The translations under genes were made by a program, and so were the position numbers. The notes beneath the pieces were generated by a model, which had not been told where the DNA came from, did no database searches, and saw only the letters and a program-made list of their open reading frames with translations. DNA of 64,000 bases from Streptomyces sp. SAI-135 (GTDB lineage: Bacteria > Actinomycetota > Actinomycetes > Streptomycetales > Streptomycetaceae), in the NCBI RefSeq assembly GCF_029893805.1, contig NZ_JARXYP010000002.1:7812001-7876000 (forward strand). Direction: 5' to 3'. Position 1 is the first letter of the stretch. Each line of letters begins with the position of its first letter. Shown one piece after another: positions 23,712 through 32,222 of this stretch.

Positions 23712-26402
23712 ATGGTGGTGAGCGCCGTGATCACAGGCGACAGGAACACCGTGGGGCCGGCCACCGGCCGTGTCGATCCGCTCGGGGACCCGTTCTTGCG
23801 TACGCGCTTCGCGATCCCGTCGCGGCCCGCCACGTTCCTTCCTCGCGGACGCCTCACCCGGCACCTGGCAGAGGGGCTCCGAACGCCGCTGACCATGGTC
23901 AACGGCTCGGCCGGCGCGGGGAAGACCCTGCTCGTCGCCGACTGGACCGCGAGCCTGGACCGGCCCGTCACCTGGCTCACGGTGGAGGCGGAGGCACAGC
24001 GCCCCGGTATGTTCTGGGCGTACTTCCTGCAGGCTCTCAGCGCCTCCGGCACCCCGCTGTCCGACCGCGTCCGCCGCCCCGCGGACCCGGGCCGGGTGAG
24101 CCGCACGATGCTGTCGGAGATCGCCGAGGACCTGGTCGGACGCGACCCGGCCCCGGTCGTCGTGCTCGACGAGTTCGACCGGGTGAGCGCGTCCGAGGTG
24201 GCGGAACAGCTGGAGTTCGTGCTCCAGCACGCCGGTTCGGGGCTGCGTCTGGTCCTGGTCACCCGCAACGAACCGATGTTCTCCCTGCACCGGTACCGGG
24301 CGGCCGGAACCCTGACGGAGATCCGCGACGCCGAGCTCGCCATGACCCCCGAGGAGGCCGCGGCACTCCTGGAACTGCACGGACTCAGCCTGCCCGCCGA
24401 CGCCGTGCGCGCCCTCGTGGACCGCACCCGCGGCTGGGCCGCCGGTCTGCGGCTGTGCGCGCTGGCCGCCCAGCAGAGCCCCGAACCGGAGATGTACCTC
24501 AAGGAGTTCGAGGCCGACCACAGCGCGGTCGCCGACTTCCTGCTGGCGGAGGTCCTGCGACGCCAGCCGCCGGCGACTCAGGACCTGCTGCTGCGCGCCA
24601 GCGTCCTGGACCGCTTTTGCCCCGACCTGGTCGACGGGCTGACCCACCGCACCGACGCCGGGCCCATCCTGGCCGAGCTGCACCGTGACAACGCCTTCGT
24701 CGAACAGCTGGGACAGGGGTGGTACCGCCTGCACCCGTTGTTCGGGGAGATCCTCCAGACCCACCTGCGGGTGCGCCACCCCGGCCTCGAACCCGATCTG
24801 CACCGGTCGGCGGCCCAGTGGCTGCGGCGGCGCGGCACCCTGCCGGAGGTACTCGCCCACGGAGCCGCCGCCGCGGACTGGGACTTCACCGCCGCCGCAC
24901 TCGTCGACGACCTCGCCATCGGACAGTTCTTCACCGGTCTGCGCTCCGCCGAGCTGAACGAGCTGTTCTCCCGTATGGGACCCGAGGCCACGGGCCCCGC
25001 CACCGAGCTCGTCCGGGCGGCCCGGGACCTCGCGCACAGCGACCTCGACCAGGGCGTGGCCCACCTCCAGCACGCCGAGGCACGGCTGGCGGGCGAGGAG
25101 GGGGAAGAGGGCGATCCGGCGGCCGCCCGCCTGAGCTGTGCCTTCCTGGAGACGCTGGCCGCCAGACTGACCGGTTCTCCCGCACGGGCCGAACAGGCCG
25201 CCGAGACCGCCGACGGCATACGCCCGGAGGTCCCCGCGCACCTCCTGGCCAAACACCCCGAGCTGTCCGCTCTCCTGCTGACCCACCTGGGCTCCGCGCG
25301 TCTGTGGGCCGGACACTACGAGGACGCCCGGGCCGCGCTGTCCGAGGCGGCCGACTGTCCCGGCGGGGTCCTGACGGTCGGCCCACGGGAGGAGTCCCTG
25401 GGCCACCTCGCGCTGCTCGACTACCTGGACGGCTGGCCCGGCAGAGCCGAGCACAAGGCCCTGGCGGCGCTGACCGAGAGGGAACGGTTCAGCCTTCCGC
25501 AGCCCTCCGGCTGCGGCATCGCACGGTTGGTGCTGGCCGCCGTGGCGGTCGACCGCCACGAACTGGGCCGGGCCCAGGCCCTCCTCGACGAGGCCGGCGA
25601 ACAGGGTCTCGACACCCAGGACCCGGTCGAGGCCGCCGGGCGGGCGATCGCCACGGCCCGGCTCCACCTGGCTCGGGGCGACGCGTGCGCGGCCATGGAG
25701 TCGGCGGCCCCGGCCCTGTCCACCGCCGTCGCCTCACCCTGGGCGGACAGCCTGGGGCGGCTGGTCACCTCCACCGTCCAGCTGGCCGAAGGACGGTCCG
25801 AGACGGCGGCCGAAGGGGTCCGGCACCTGCCGGACGGCCGGCCGGCGTGGGCGGTGGAAGCCGCGCGCATCCAGCTCGCGGCGGGCCGAGCCGACGAGGC
25901 GATCGACCTGCTCGACAGCCTCGCCGCCGACGGCCGGTCCGGACCCGCGGTGACCGTGCGGGCGGCGCTGGTGCGGGCGCGGGCCGCACACGGGGCGGGA
26001 GACAGCGAGACAGCCCGCAGACTGGTCGCGCAGGCCCTCGTCCTGGCCAGGAGCGAGCGGCTGCGCCGGCCCTTCCTCGACGCGGGACGCTGGATCAGGC
26101 CGCTCCTGGTCGGGGCGCCCCTGCGGCCGCTGGCCGCCGGATGGCTGCTGCCCGCCCCGGCGCCCGGCGGCGGACCGGTGGCCGCCCCGCGCCCCGCGCC
26201 GCTCGTCGTCGAGGAGCTGAGCGAGCGCGAGCACGACGTCCTGCGACGGCTGGCGCAGATGATGTCGACCCAGGAGATCGCCGCCGACCTGTACCTCTCG
26301 GTGAACACCGTGAAGACCCACCTCAAGAGCCTGTACCGGAAGCTGGGGGTGAACCGCCGCAGCGAGGCGGTCCGCCGCGCCCGGGAGCTGCGGCTCCTGT
26401 GA
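23712..26402 (+). CDS. LuxR family (LAL, MalT-like) ATP-dependent transcriptional regulator
   Basis: Large signal-transducing STAND ATPase regulator of 896 residues. Walker A is GSAGAGKT (residues 65-72) and Walker B is near 150 in PVVVLDEFDRV. A central helical region with TPR-like repeats (roughly 330-800) probably binds an effector or partner. The C-terminal LuxR helix-turn-helix reads LSEREHDVLRRLAQMMSTQE then IAADLYLSVNTVKTHLKSL. The ATG at 23712 lacks a clear ribosome site, and GTG codons at 23715 and 23718 are in frame. It stands upstream of the exporter and small-protein genes and may activate them. Its ligand is unknown. Confidence 0.9.
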   Translation: MVVSAVITGDRNTVGPATGRVDPLGDPFLRTRFAIPSRPATFLPRGRLTRHLAEGLRTPLTMVNGSAGAGKTLLVADWTASLDRPVTWLTVEAEAQRPGMFWAYFLQALSASGTPLSDRVRRPADPGRVSRTMLSEIAEDLVGRDPAPVVVLDEFDRVSASEVAEQLEFVLQHAGSGLRLVLVTRNEPMFSLHRYRAAGTLTEIRDAELAMTPEEAAALLELHGLSLPADAVRALVDRTRGWAAGLRLCALAAQQSPEPEMYLKEFEADHSAVADFLLAEVLRRQPPATQDLLLRASVLDRFCPDLVDGLTHRTDAGPILAELHRDNAFVEQLGQGWYRLHPLFGEILQTHLRVRHPGLEPDLHRSAAQWLRRRGTLPEVLAHGAAAADWDFTAAALVDDLAIGQFFTGLRSAELNELFSRMGPEATGPATELVRAARDLAHSDLDQGVAHLQHAEARLAGEEGEEGDPAAARLSCAFLETLAARLTGSPARAEQAAETADGIRPEVPAHLLAKHPELSALLLTHLGSARLWAGHYEDARAALSEAADCPGGVLTVGPREESLGHLALLDYLDGWPGRAEHKALAALTERERFSLPQPSGCGIARLVLAAVAVDRHELGRAQALLDEAGEQGLDTQDPVEAAGRAIATARLHLARGDACAAMESAAPALSTAVASPWADSLGRLVTSTVQLAEGRSETAAEGVRHLPDGRPAWAVEAARIQLAAGRADEAIDLLDSLAADGRSGPAVTVRAALVRARAAHGAGDSETARRLVAQALVLARSERLRRPFLDAGRWIRPLLVGAPLRPLAAGWLLPAPAPGGGPVAAPRPAPLVVEELSEREHDVLRRLAQMMSTQEIAADLYLSVNTVKTHLKSLYRKLGVNRRSEAVRRARELRLL

Positions 26403-26512
26403 GACCCGCCAGGTCGCCCGCGGCGGGTGAGGCACCGCCCGCCCCTCTCCGCTGACATGGAAGAAGCGGCCGCCCCACCGCCGCTGCGAACCGACCCGGC
26501 GAGGTGGTCACC

Positions 26513-28144
26513 GTGAGACGCTGGCGCGCACTCATCGTCCTGGGAACGGCCCAGTTCCTGATGGTCCTGGACACCTCGGTCATGAACGTCTCGATCAGCC
26601 AGCTGGTCGAGGACTTCGACACCGAGGTCACCACGATCCAGGCCGTCATCACCCTGTACGCGCTGGTCATGGCCGCATTCATGATCATCGGTGGCAGGCT
26701 CGGCGACATCCTCGGGCGCCGCCGCCTGTTCTTCCTCGGACTGATCGTGTACGGCACGGGCTCGGCCCTGACCGCGCTGGCCCCCACGGTGTGGGTCCTC
26801 GCCCTCGGCTGGTCGGTCATCGAGGGGCTCGGTGCCGCCATGGTGCTGCCGGCCATGGCGGCCCTCGTCGCGGAGTCCTACCGCGGGCCGGACCGGGCCG
26901 TCGCCTACGGCGTCATCGGGGGCCTCGCGGGCGCGGGGATCGCCGTCGGACCGCTCCTCGGCGGCTGGGTGACCACCTACCTCACCTGGCGGCTGGTCTT
27001 CGCCGGCGAGGTCGTGGTCGTCGTGGCCATGCTGTGCTGCCGCCGGATGATCACCGAGTCGGCCCGCACCGGACCCCGTCCCCGTCTCGATGGAGTCGGC
27101 GCGGTGCTGTCGGCCGCCGGGCTCGCCCTGGGCGTCCTCGGTGTGCTCCAGAGCAGCACCTGGGGCTGGGTCTCACCGCGCAACCCGCCCTTCACCGTGC
27201 TGGGCTTCGCCCCGACACTGTTCGTCGTCGGAGCCGGGGTGGCCGTTCTCGCCCTGTTCGTCCACTGGGAGCGGCGGCGCGACGCCCGGGGCGGCGAGCC
27301 CCTCGTCCACCTGCCCCTGCTGGGCCGGCCGGCGCTGCGCTCCGGACTGCTGACCCTGCTGGGCCAGAACCTCATCCTGCTGGGCCTGTTCTTCGTCATC
27401 CCGCTGTACCTGCAGGTCGTGCAGGGCTTCGACGCCTTCCAGACCGGACTCCGTCTGCTGCCGGTTTCCATCGCCATGCTCGCGGCCTCCATGCTCGCCT
27501 CCTCGCTGGGCCGGGCCGTGGGACCGCGCCGGATGGTCCGGCTGGCCCTCGCCACGCTGGTGGTCGCCGTCGTGTGGCTGCTCGCCACCATCGACCCCGT
27601 CATCGACGACGCGCAGTTCGCCGGAGCCATGGCCCTGGTGGGCGTGGGCACCGGCCTGCTCGCCTCGCAACTGGGCAACGTCGTCCAGTCCAGCGTCGGC
27701 GAGGAGGAACGCAGCGAGGTCGGAGGACTCCAGTTCACGGCGCAGAACCTGGGCTCCGCGCTCGGCACGGCGCTGATCGGGTCGATCCTCCTCGGCGCCC
27801 TGGCGCACGCCTTCACCGCGGAGGTCGCCGACGATCCGCGGATCTCCGAGGCGGCCCGTACCCAGACCGGTGTCGCCCTGGAGTCCGGGATCTCCTTCGT
27901 CACCACCGACCAGGTGCGCGCGGCGGCGGTGGACGCCGGACTGCCGCCCTCCGAGGTCGACGCCGTCACGGAGTCCTACGCCTCCGCCCAGCTCGACGGT
28001 CTCAAGGCGGCGATTCTCGCCACCGGCGGCGTCACGCTGGCCAGTTTCCTCGTCACACCGAACCTCCCGGCCGGGGGCAAGAGCCGTACCGGGGGCCGGG
28101 GGAAGACCGCGGCACCGGCCCCGTCTGCCGGGCCGACGCGCTGA
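26513..28144 (+). CDS. MFS transporter, DHA2 (EmrB/QacA-like) family
   Basis: Probable drug/H+ antiporter with about 14 membrane helices and 543 residues. Helix 1 carries the DHA2 motif FLMVLDTSVMNVSISQLVED. Motif A in loop 2-3 is GRLGDILGRRRLFFLG, and motif C in helix 5 is GLAGAGIAVGPLLGGWVTTY. A C-terminal cytoplasmic tail of about 40 residues is Gly/Lys-rich. GTG 26513 is preferred because GAGG sits 8 bases upstream; GTG 26504 is three codons earlier. The gene follows the LuxR regulator on the same strand and ends 15 bases before the small membrane protein. Substrate unknown. Confidence 0.88.
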   Translation: MRRWRALIVLGTAQFLMVLDTSVMNVSISQLVEDFDTEVTTIQAVITLYALVMAAFMIIGGRLGDILGRRRLFFLGLIVYGTGSALTALAPTVWVLALGWSVIEGLGAAMVLPAMAALVAESYRGPDRAVAYGVIGGLAGAGIAVGPLLGGWVTTYLTWRLVFAGEVVVVVAMLCCRRMITESARTGPRPRLDGVGAVLSAAGLALGVLGVLQSSTWGWVSPRNPPFTVLGFAPTLFVVGAGVAVLALFVHWERRRDARGGEPLVHLPLLGRPALRSGLLTLLGQNLILLGLFFVIPLYLQVVQGFDAFQTGLRLLPVSIAMLAASMLASSLGRAVGPRRMVRLALATLVVAVVWLLATIDPVIDDAQFAGAMALVGVGTGLLASQLGNVVQSSVGEEERSEVGGLQFTAQNLGSALGTALIGSILLGALAHAFTAEVADDPRISEAARTQTGVALESGISFVTTDQVRAAAVDAGLPPSEVDAVTESYASAQLDGLKAAILATGGVTLASFLVTPNLPAGGKSRTGGRGKTAAPAPSAGPTR

Positions 28145-28159
28145 CCCTCAGGAGCACCG

Positions 28160-28678
28160 ATGTCGACGACCGACCACTCGACGGTGCGCGGGACCGCTGC
28201 GGAACGCCGGGCCCGCGCCGACTACACCGGCGGTGTCTACGGGTCCATGCTGGCGGCCTCCGTGGTGATCGGCGCCGGCACCCTGGGCTCGTTCCCCCGC
28301 GTGGAACTGGTGGTGCTGTTGCTGCTCACCGGCGTGGCGTTCTGGATCGCCCATGTGCACTCCCAGCTGTTCGGGGCGCGGCTGGCACAGGAACCGCTCG
28401 ACCGCCGGGTCGTCTTCCACGCCTGCCGTGAGGAGTGGCCGATCGTCAAGGCCGCCGTGCCGCCCGCCGCGGCGGTGGCCGTCAGCCCCCTGCTGGGCCT
28501 GGACGTGCAGGGCGCCCTCTGGCTGGCGCTCTCCGTCGCGGTGGCCGGGCAGGTGGGGTGGTCCGTGGCGGCGGCCCGGCGAGCCCACGCCTCCTGGCGC
28601 CTGGTCGCCGCCACCGCCGCGGTCAACCTGCTGCTCGGCCTGCTGATCATCTCCTTCAAGGTGATCCTCAAGCACTGA
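28160..28678 (+). CDS. Four-helix integral membrane protein (paralogue of 16882-17394)
   Basis: Membrane protein of 172 residues with about four helices. It aligns by eye with the protein at 16882: TGGVYGSMLAASVV at the start, AHVHSQLFGARLAQEPLDRR, REEWPIVKAAVPPAAAV and a final helix ending FKVILKH. AGGAG lies upstream of ATG 28160. It sits directly behind the DHA2 exporter, so it may assist the membrane or transport function. No domain of known activity is visible. Confidence 0.8.
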   Translation: MSTTDHSTVRGTAAERRARADYTGGVYGSMLAASVVIGAGTLGSFPRVELVVLLLLTGVAFWIAHVHSQLFGARLAQEPLDRRVVFHACREEWPIVKAAVPPAAAVAVSPLLGLDVQGALWLALSVAVAGQVGWSVAAARRAHASWRLVAATAAVNLLLGLLIISFKVILKH

Positions 28679-28695
28679 CCCGGCCCGCCAATCAC

Positions 28696-28710
28696 CTTCA
28701 CCGGGTGAAG
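28696..28710. promoter_or_regulatory. Inverted repeat CTTCACC-G-GGTGAAG
   Basis: Perfect 7-bp arms around a single G, about 90 bases before the 65-residue gene at 28801. It shares the TCACC/GGTGA core with sites at 29164-29180 and 33258-33274, which suggests one regulator acting on several genes of this group. Confidence 0.5.
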
Positions 28711-28800
28711 CCGCCGGGCCCGCCGCGAGCGGACCATCGCAGACAAGGGCACAGCCGCCTTCCAGACCGCCTTTCCGGGCAGCCATCGGGAGTACAGCCC

Positions 28801-28998
28801 ATGCGCTACGAGATCCGCGTCGACGGACACATGTCGGACACACTGGCCGAAGCCTTTCCCGAGCTGGAACGCGTGGTCATGTCCGGACAGACCGTCCTGT
28901 TCGGGTCCGTCATCGACGAGGCGCAGCTGTTCGGCCTGCTGGCCCGCTGCCAGTCACTGGGCCTGCACGTGGTGGAGATGCGGCGGATGCCCGACTGA
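28801..28998 (+). CDS. Small conserved soluble protein of unknown function
   Basis: A 65-residue acidic protein beginning MRYEIRVDGHMSDTLAEAFP. It has an alternating hydrophobic pattern consistent with a beta-alpha-beta unit and ends VVEMRRMPD. GGGAG precedes the ATG. Short proteins of this type occur beside membrane and stress genes in Streptomyces, but I cannot assign an activity. It has its own upstream inverted repeat and is followed by a GC-rich hairpin. Confidence 0.72.
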   Translation: MRYEIRVDGHMSDTLAEAFPELERVVMSGQTVLFGSVIDEAQLFGLLARCQSLGLHVVEMRRMPD

Positions 28999-29027
28999 GG
29001 GGGCGGGCCCCGGACGTCCCGGCGCTG

Positions 29028-29046
29028 CCCCGCGGCCGCCGCGGGG
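29028..29046 (+). terminator. Hairpin terminator after the small protein gene
   Basis: CCCCGCGG (29028-29035) and CCGCGGGG (29039-29046) form a perfect 8-bp stem with a CCG loop, 30 bases after the stop. No T-run. Confidence 0.55.
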
Positions 29047-29163
29047 CCCGTCGCGCGCTCACGGCGACGGCCGCGCGCCCTCCCGGGGAACGGGATCGCC
29101 ACCGGCCGGCGCCCACGGCGCGGCCCGTGCGGGTTCGGTTCTCCGTCCTCACCCGGTGTCTGA

Positions 29164-29180
29164 TCACCCGCGCCGGGTGA
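29164..29180. promoter_or_regulatory. Inverted repeat TCACCCG-CGC-CGGGTGA
   Basis: Perfect 7-bp arms with a 3-base spacer, about 80 bases before the SHOCT gene at 29260. An extra half-like copy TCACCCGGTG lies at 29149-29158. Same core as the repeats at 28696 and 33258. Confidence 0.55.
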
Positions 29181-29259
29181 GGTGGTCCGCTCCTTGCCGT
29201 GGGCACGCTGAAGTCGGCACACAGGCGCCGGGCGAAGGCCCCGGACGGAGGAGACAGAC

Positions 29260-29718
29260 ATGAGTGCGTCCACGTACCTCGCATACGACTATCCGCTGCT
29301 GAGCGTCTTCTGGTCCATGCTGTGGTTCTTCCTGTGGATCATGTGGTTCGTCCTGCTCTTCCGGATCGTGGTCGACATCTTCCGCGACGACTCACTGAGC
29401 GGCTGGGCCAAGGCCGGATGGCTGGTGTTCACGATCGTCCTGCCGTTCCTGGGCGTCTTCGTCTACGTCATCGCCCGCGGCAAGAACATGGGCCGCCGTG
29501 AGGTCGCACAGGCGCGGGAGCAGCAGCAGGCCTTCGACTCGTACATCCGTCAGACCGCCCAGGGCGGCACCAGCAGCGTCGACGAACTCGCCAGGCTCTC
29601 GGAGATCCGGGCCAAGGGCGACATCACGGACGCGGAGTTCGCCCGGGCGAAGGAGCTGGTCCTCAGCGGCCACGGCCCGGGGACGTCCACCGGCGTCACC
29701 GCCACCTCCCGGCGCTGA
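29260..29718 (+). CDS. SHOCT domain-containing membrane protein (PLDc_N-like)
   Basis: Protein of 152 residues. Two hydrophobic helices form a PLD-nuclease-N-like membrane anchor (WFFLWIMWFVLLFRIVVDIF at about 22-41, then GWLVFTIVLPFLGVFVYVI). A charged linker and a C-terminal SHOCT motif follow, LARLSEIRAKGDITDAEFAR, near residues 108-127. SHOCT domains are short oligomerisation or membrane-targeting helices pairs. GGAGGAG precedes the ATG. It is followed 33 bases later by another membrane protein gene, probably in one transcript. Confidence 0.87.
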   Translation: MSASTYLAYDYPLLSVFWSMLWFFLWIMWFVLLFRIVVDIFRDDSLSGWAKAGWLVFTIVLPFLGVFVYVIARGKNMGRREVAQAREQQQAFDSYIRQTAQGGTSSVDELARLSEIRAKGDITDAEFARAKELVLSGHGPGTSTGVTATSRR

Positions 29719-29751
29719 GTACGCCGGCCGACAGCGAAACGAGGAATCAGG

Positions 29752-30198
29752 ATGACCGCCACACACACCGCACACCGGTCCACGGCCAAGCAGGACTGGG
29801 CCGCAGGCACGATGGTCTTCGCGGCCGTCATGCTGATGCTCGCCGGACTGCTCGACATCTTCCGGGGCATCATGGCCATCGCCGAGGACGACGTCTTCGT
29901 GACAACGCGCAACTACGTCTTCCAGTTCGACCTGACCAGCTGGGGCTGGATCCATCTCGCCCTGGGCGTGATCGGCGTCGTGGTGAGCCTCGGCCTCTTC
30001 CGCGCGGCCACCTGGGCGCGGGTGTCCGGGGTCGCCATCGCCTCACTCATCATCATCGCCAACTTCCTCTCCCTGCCGTACTACCCGGTCTGGTCGGTCG
30101 TGATGATCGCGTTCTCCGGATTCGTCATCTGGGCGCTGTGCACGGTCCGGCGTGACGACTCCTTCGAGCCGTTCGAACGTCCCGGACGGGATATGTGA
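29752..30198 (+). CDS. DUF7144-like four-helix membrane protein
   Basis: Membrane protein of 148 residues with four hydrophobic segments. The conserved-looking GLLDIFRGIMAIAEDDVFV and a W-rich turn FDLTSWGWIHLALGVIG are typical of the actinobacterial DUF7144 family. No catalytic residues are evident. Its TGA overlaps a GTG of the lipid-kinase frame, suggesting coupling of the SHOCT, DUF7144 and kinase genes. A role in envelope homeostasis is a guess from context. Confidence 0.78.
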   Translation: MTATHTAHRSTAKQDWAAGTMVFAAVMLMLAGLLDIFRGIMAIAEDDVFVTTRNYVFQFDLTSWGWIHLALGVIGVVVSLGLFRAATWARVSGVAIASLIIIANFLSLPYYPVWSVVMIAFSGFVIWALCTVRRDDSFEPFERPGRDM

Positions 30199-30236
30199 CG
30201 ACCCGCCACTCCGGAACCGGGAGGGAGGGCGAGGGC

Positions 30237-31598
30237 GTGGCACGAGACCGGAGCGGCGGTGCGCGGACCGGCCGTGTCCTCCGGGCCCGCCTCGCCCTCC
30301 TGGCCCTCCTGGCCGGCATCCTGGTGCCGCTCCTGGTGGCCGGACTGCGCAGCGTGCTGTGGGCCCTCGTCGGCATCGCCGGGCTGGCGCTGGCCGCCGT
30401 AGGAGTGTGGTGGACGCTGGCCCACACCGGCACCCTGCGCGTCCTCGGGCTGGTGCTGTCGGTGGCCGCGCCGCTCACCGTCCTCTCCCTGTACGGCGCG
30501 TCGGGACTGCTGTGGCCGGCGTGTCTGTCCCTGGCCCTGTGGATCCTGGCGGTGGCCTCGGCACGCACCGCCCTGGCACCCCCGAGTGCCGCGGCCGGAC
30601 GTGCGGAGGCGCCGCACGCTCCCTGGATCGTGATGAACCCCCGCTCCGGCGGCGGCAAGGTGGAACGGTTCGGCCTGGTGGGAAAGGCCCGGGCGGCGGG
30701 CGCCCGGGTCGTCCTGCTGGACGGCCACCGGGACGTGGCGGCCCTCGCGCGGCAGGCCGTGGCCGAGGGCGCCGATCTGCTGGCGGTGGCCGGTGGCGAC
30801 GGCACCCAGGCCCTGGTGGCCGAGGTGGCGGCCCGGCACGGCGTGCCCTTCGCCGTCATCCCCGCGGGCACCCGCAACCACTTCGCCCTCGATCTCGGCC
30901 TGGACCGCGACGACCCCGCGGCGGCGCTCCAGGCACTCACCGACGGCGTGGAGCTCCGCGTGGACCTCGGATTCGCCGCCGACCGCGTGTTCGTCAACAA
31001 CGCCTCCTTCGGGACCTACGCGTCCGTGGTGGCCGACCCCGCCTACCGCGACGCCAAGCTGCACACGACACTGCGGACCCTTCCCGGGCTCCTCACCGGT
31101 GACCGTGCGCCCGGTCTGAGGATGCGGGCCGGCTCCCGGCAGATCGGCGGACTCCAGGCGCTGCTCGTCAGCAACAACCCCTATCTGCGGGCCGTCGACG
31201 CGGCCCGTCCGGGACGCCGGGAACGGCTGGACTCGGGGCTGCTCGGAGTGCTGGGCGTGCGGGTGGCGAACACGGCCCAGGCGGCCGGACTGGTGCGCGG
31301 GGACCGCTCCGGGTCCGTCCTGCGCCTGCGGGCCGACGAGGTGGTCGTGGACGCGGACACCGCCGACATCGCCGTCGGCATCGACGGAGAACACGTCATG
31401 CTGCCGACGCCCGTGGTGTGCCGGATCGCTCCCGGGGCGTTGCGGCTGCGTGTGCCACGCCGTCGCCCCGGCAAGCCGGTGACCGGGGGGCGGGCCGACT
31501 GGCCGGCGGTGGCGCGGCTCGCGTGGGGTGGAGGGCGTCCGTCCCGGGGCGGAACAGAGACGGCCGAGACGGGCACCGGCGGGGAGCGGGGCGACTGA
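30237..31598 (+). CDS. Diacylglycerol/sphingosine kinase family lipid kinase
   Basis: Membrane-associated lipid kinase of 453 residues. The N-terminal part (about 1-115) contains four hydrophobic helices. The DAGK catalytic domain begins at PWIVMNPRSGGGKVERF and includes the nucleotide loop LLAVAGGDGTQALVAEVAA, then VIPAGTRNHFALDLGLDRD and FVNNASFGTYASVV. C-terminal strands include VDADTADIAVGIDGE. GTG 30237 is preferred because GAGGGAGGG lies just upstream. GTG 30195, overlapping the previous stop as GTGA, is an alternative that adds 14 residues. Probably phosphorylates a diacylglycerol or polyprenol lipid. Confidence 0.87.
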   Translation: MARDRSGGARTGRVLRARLALLALLAGILVPLLVAGLRSVLWALVGIAGLALAAVGVWWTLAHTGTLRVLGLVLSVAAPLTVLSLYGASGLLWPACLSLALWILAVASARTALAPPSAAAGRAEAPHAPWIVMNPRSGGGKVERFGLVGKARAAGARVVLLDGHRDVAALARQAVAEGADLLAVAGGDGTQALVAEVAARHGVPFAVIPAGTRNHFALDLGLDRDDPAAALQALTDGVELRVDLGFAADRVFVNNASFGTYASVVADPAYRDAKLHTTLRTLPGLLTGDRAPGLRMRAGSRQIGGLQALLVSNNPYLRAVDAARPGRRERLDSGLLGVLGVRVANTAQAAGLVRGDRSGSVLRLRADEVVVDADTADIAVGIDGEHVMLPTPVVCRIAPGALRLRVPRRRPGKPVTGGRADWPAVARLAWGGGRPSRGGTETAETGTGGERGD

Positions 31599-31669
31599 CG
31601 GTGCGGGGCGGGTTCACGGCCGGCCCGTGCTCCGGCGCCCCGCAGGTCGCTTCCCCGGACGCGCGCCCC

Positions 31670-31744
31670 TTCCTCCGCACCCGGTTCCTGCGCACCTGGT
31701 TCCTCCGCATCCGGTTCCTGCGCACCCGGTTCATCGTGAGCCGG
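31670..31744. repeat. 15-bp tandem repeat, four to five copies
   Basis: Units TTCCTCCGCACCCGG, TTCCTGCGCACCTGG, TTCCTCCGCATCCGG and TTCCTGCGCACCCGG, then a diverged fifth unit TTCATCGTGAGCCGG that contains the RDD gene stop. They fill the gap between the convergent lipid-kinase and RDD genes. The alternate C/G at the sixth position of the unit suggests duplication of a 30-base pair of units. Confidence 0.85.
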
Positions 31745-32222
31745 CCGGACGGCCGTGCGTACCGCCGTACCAGTCGTGGACGACCGCGCTGCCCGTCACC
31801 ACGTCCTGCAGCGACGCCGCTCGGCGGCTGACGGGGATCCACAGCAACCCGACGGGCAGGACGACGCACAGGACGGCCCGGAACAGGGCGGTGCCCGCCG
31901 TCAGACGCCGCCCCGAACCGGCCGTCACCCGAAGGCCCATCAGCTGGTCCCCGGCGGTGCGCCCGCCGAGGACCCAGCCGCCGACCAGGTAGGCGACGAG
32001 GACCGTGTAGCCGAAGGCCACGGTGAAGCCGGGCCCTGGATCCGGGAGGGCGAAGGGCTGTCCGGTCAGCAGGGAGCGTGCCGCCGCGTATCCGGACTGG
32101 AGGGCGAGAAGGATCGCCAGCACCACGAAGGCGTCGACGGCGGCCGCCACCGTGCGCGACACGAGCCCCGCGGGACGCCCCTGGATCTCCGGCGGGCGAC
32201 GGGTGCGGGACGGGGCTGTCAC
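31731..32222 (-). CDS. RDD family membrane protein
   Basis: Membrane protein of 163 residues with three to four hydrophobic helices. RDD-type features are GLVSRTVAAAVDAFVVLAIL in helix 1, VGGWVLGGRTAGDQLMGLRV in the conserved loop, and ALFRAVLCVVLPVGLLWIPV near the C-terminus. GTG 32222 overlaps the TGA of the upstream repeat-protein gene (GTGA), and GGAG lies 6 bases before it, so the two are translationally coupled. RDD proteins are proposed transporters or membrane adaptors; the substrate is unknown. Confidence 0.85.
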   Translation of the reverse strand: MTAPSRTRRPPEIQGRPAGLVSRTVAAAVDAFVVLAILLALQSGYAAARSLLTGQPFALPDPGPGFTVAFGYTVLVAYLVGGWVLGGRTAGDQLMGLRVTAGSGRRLTAGTALFRAVLCVVLPVGLLWIPVSRRAASLQDVVTGSAVVHDWYGGTHGRPAGSR

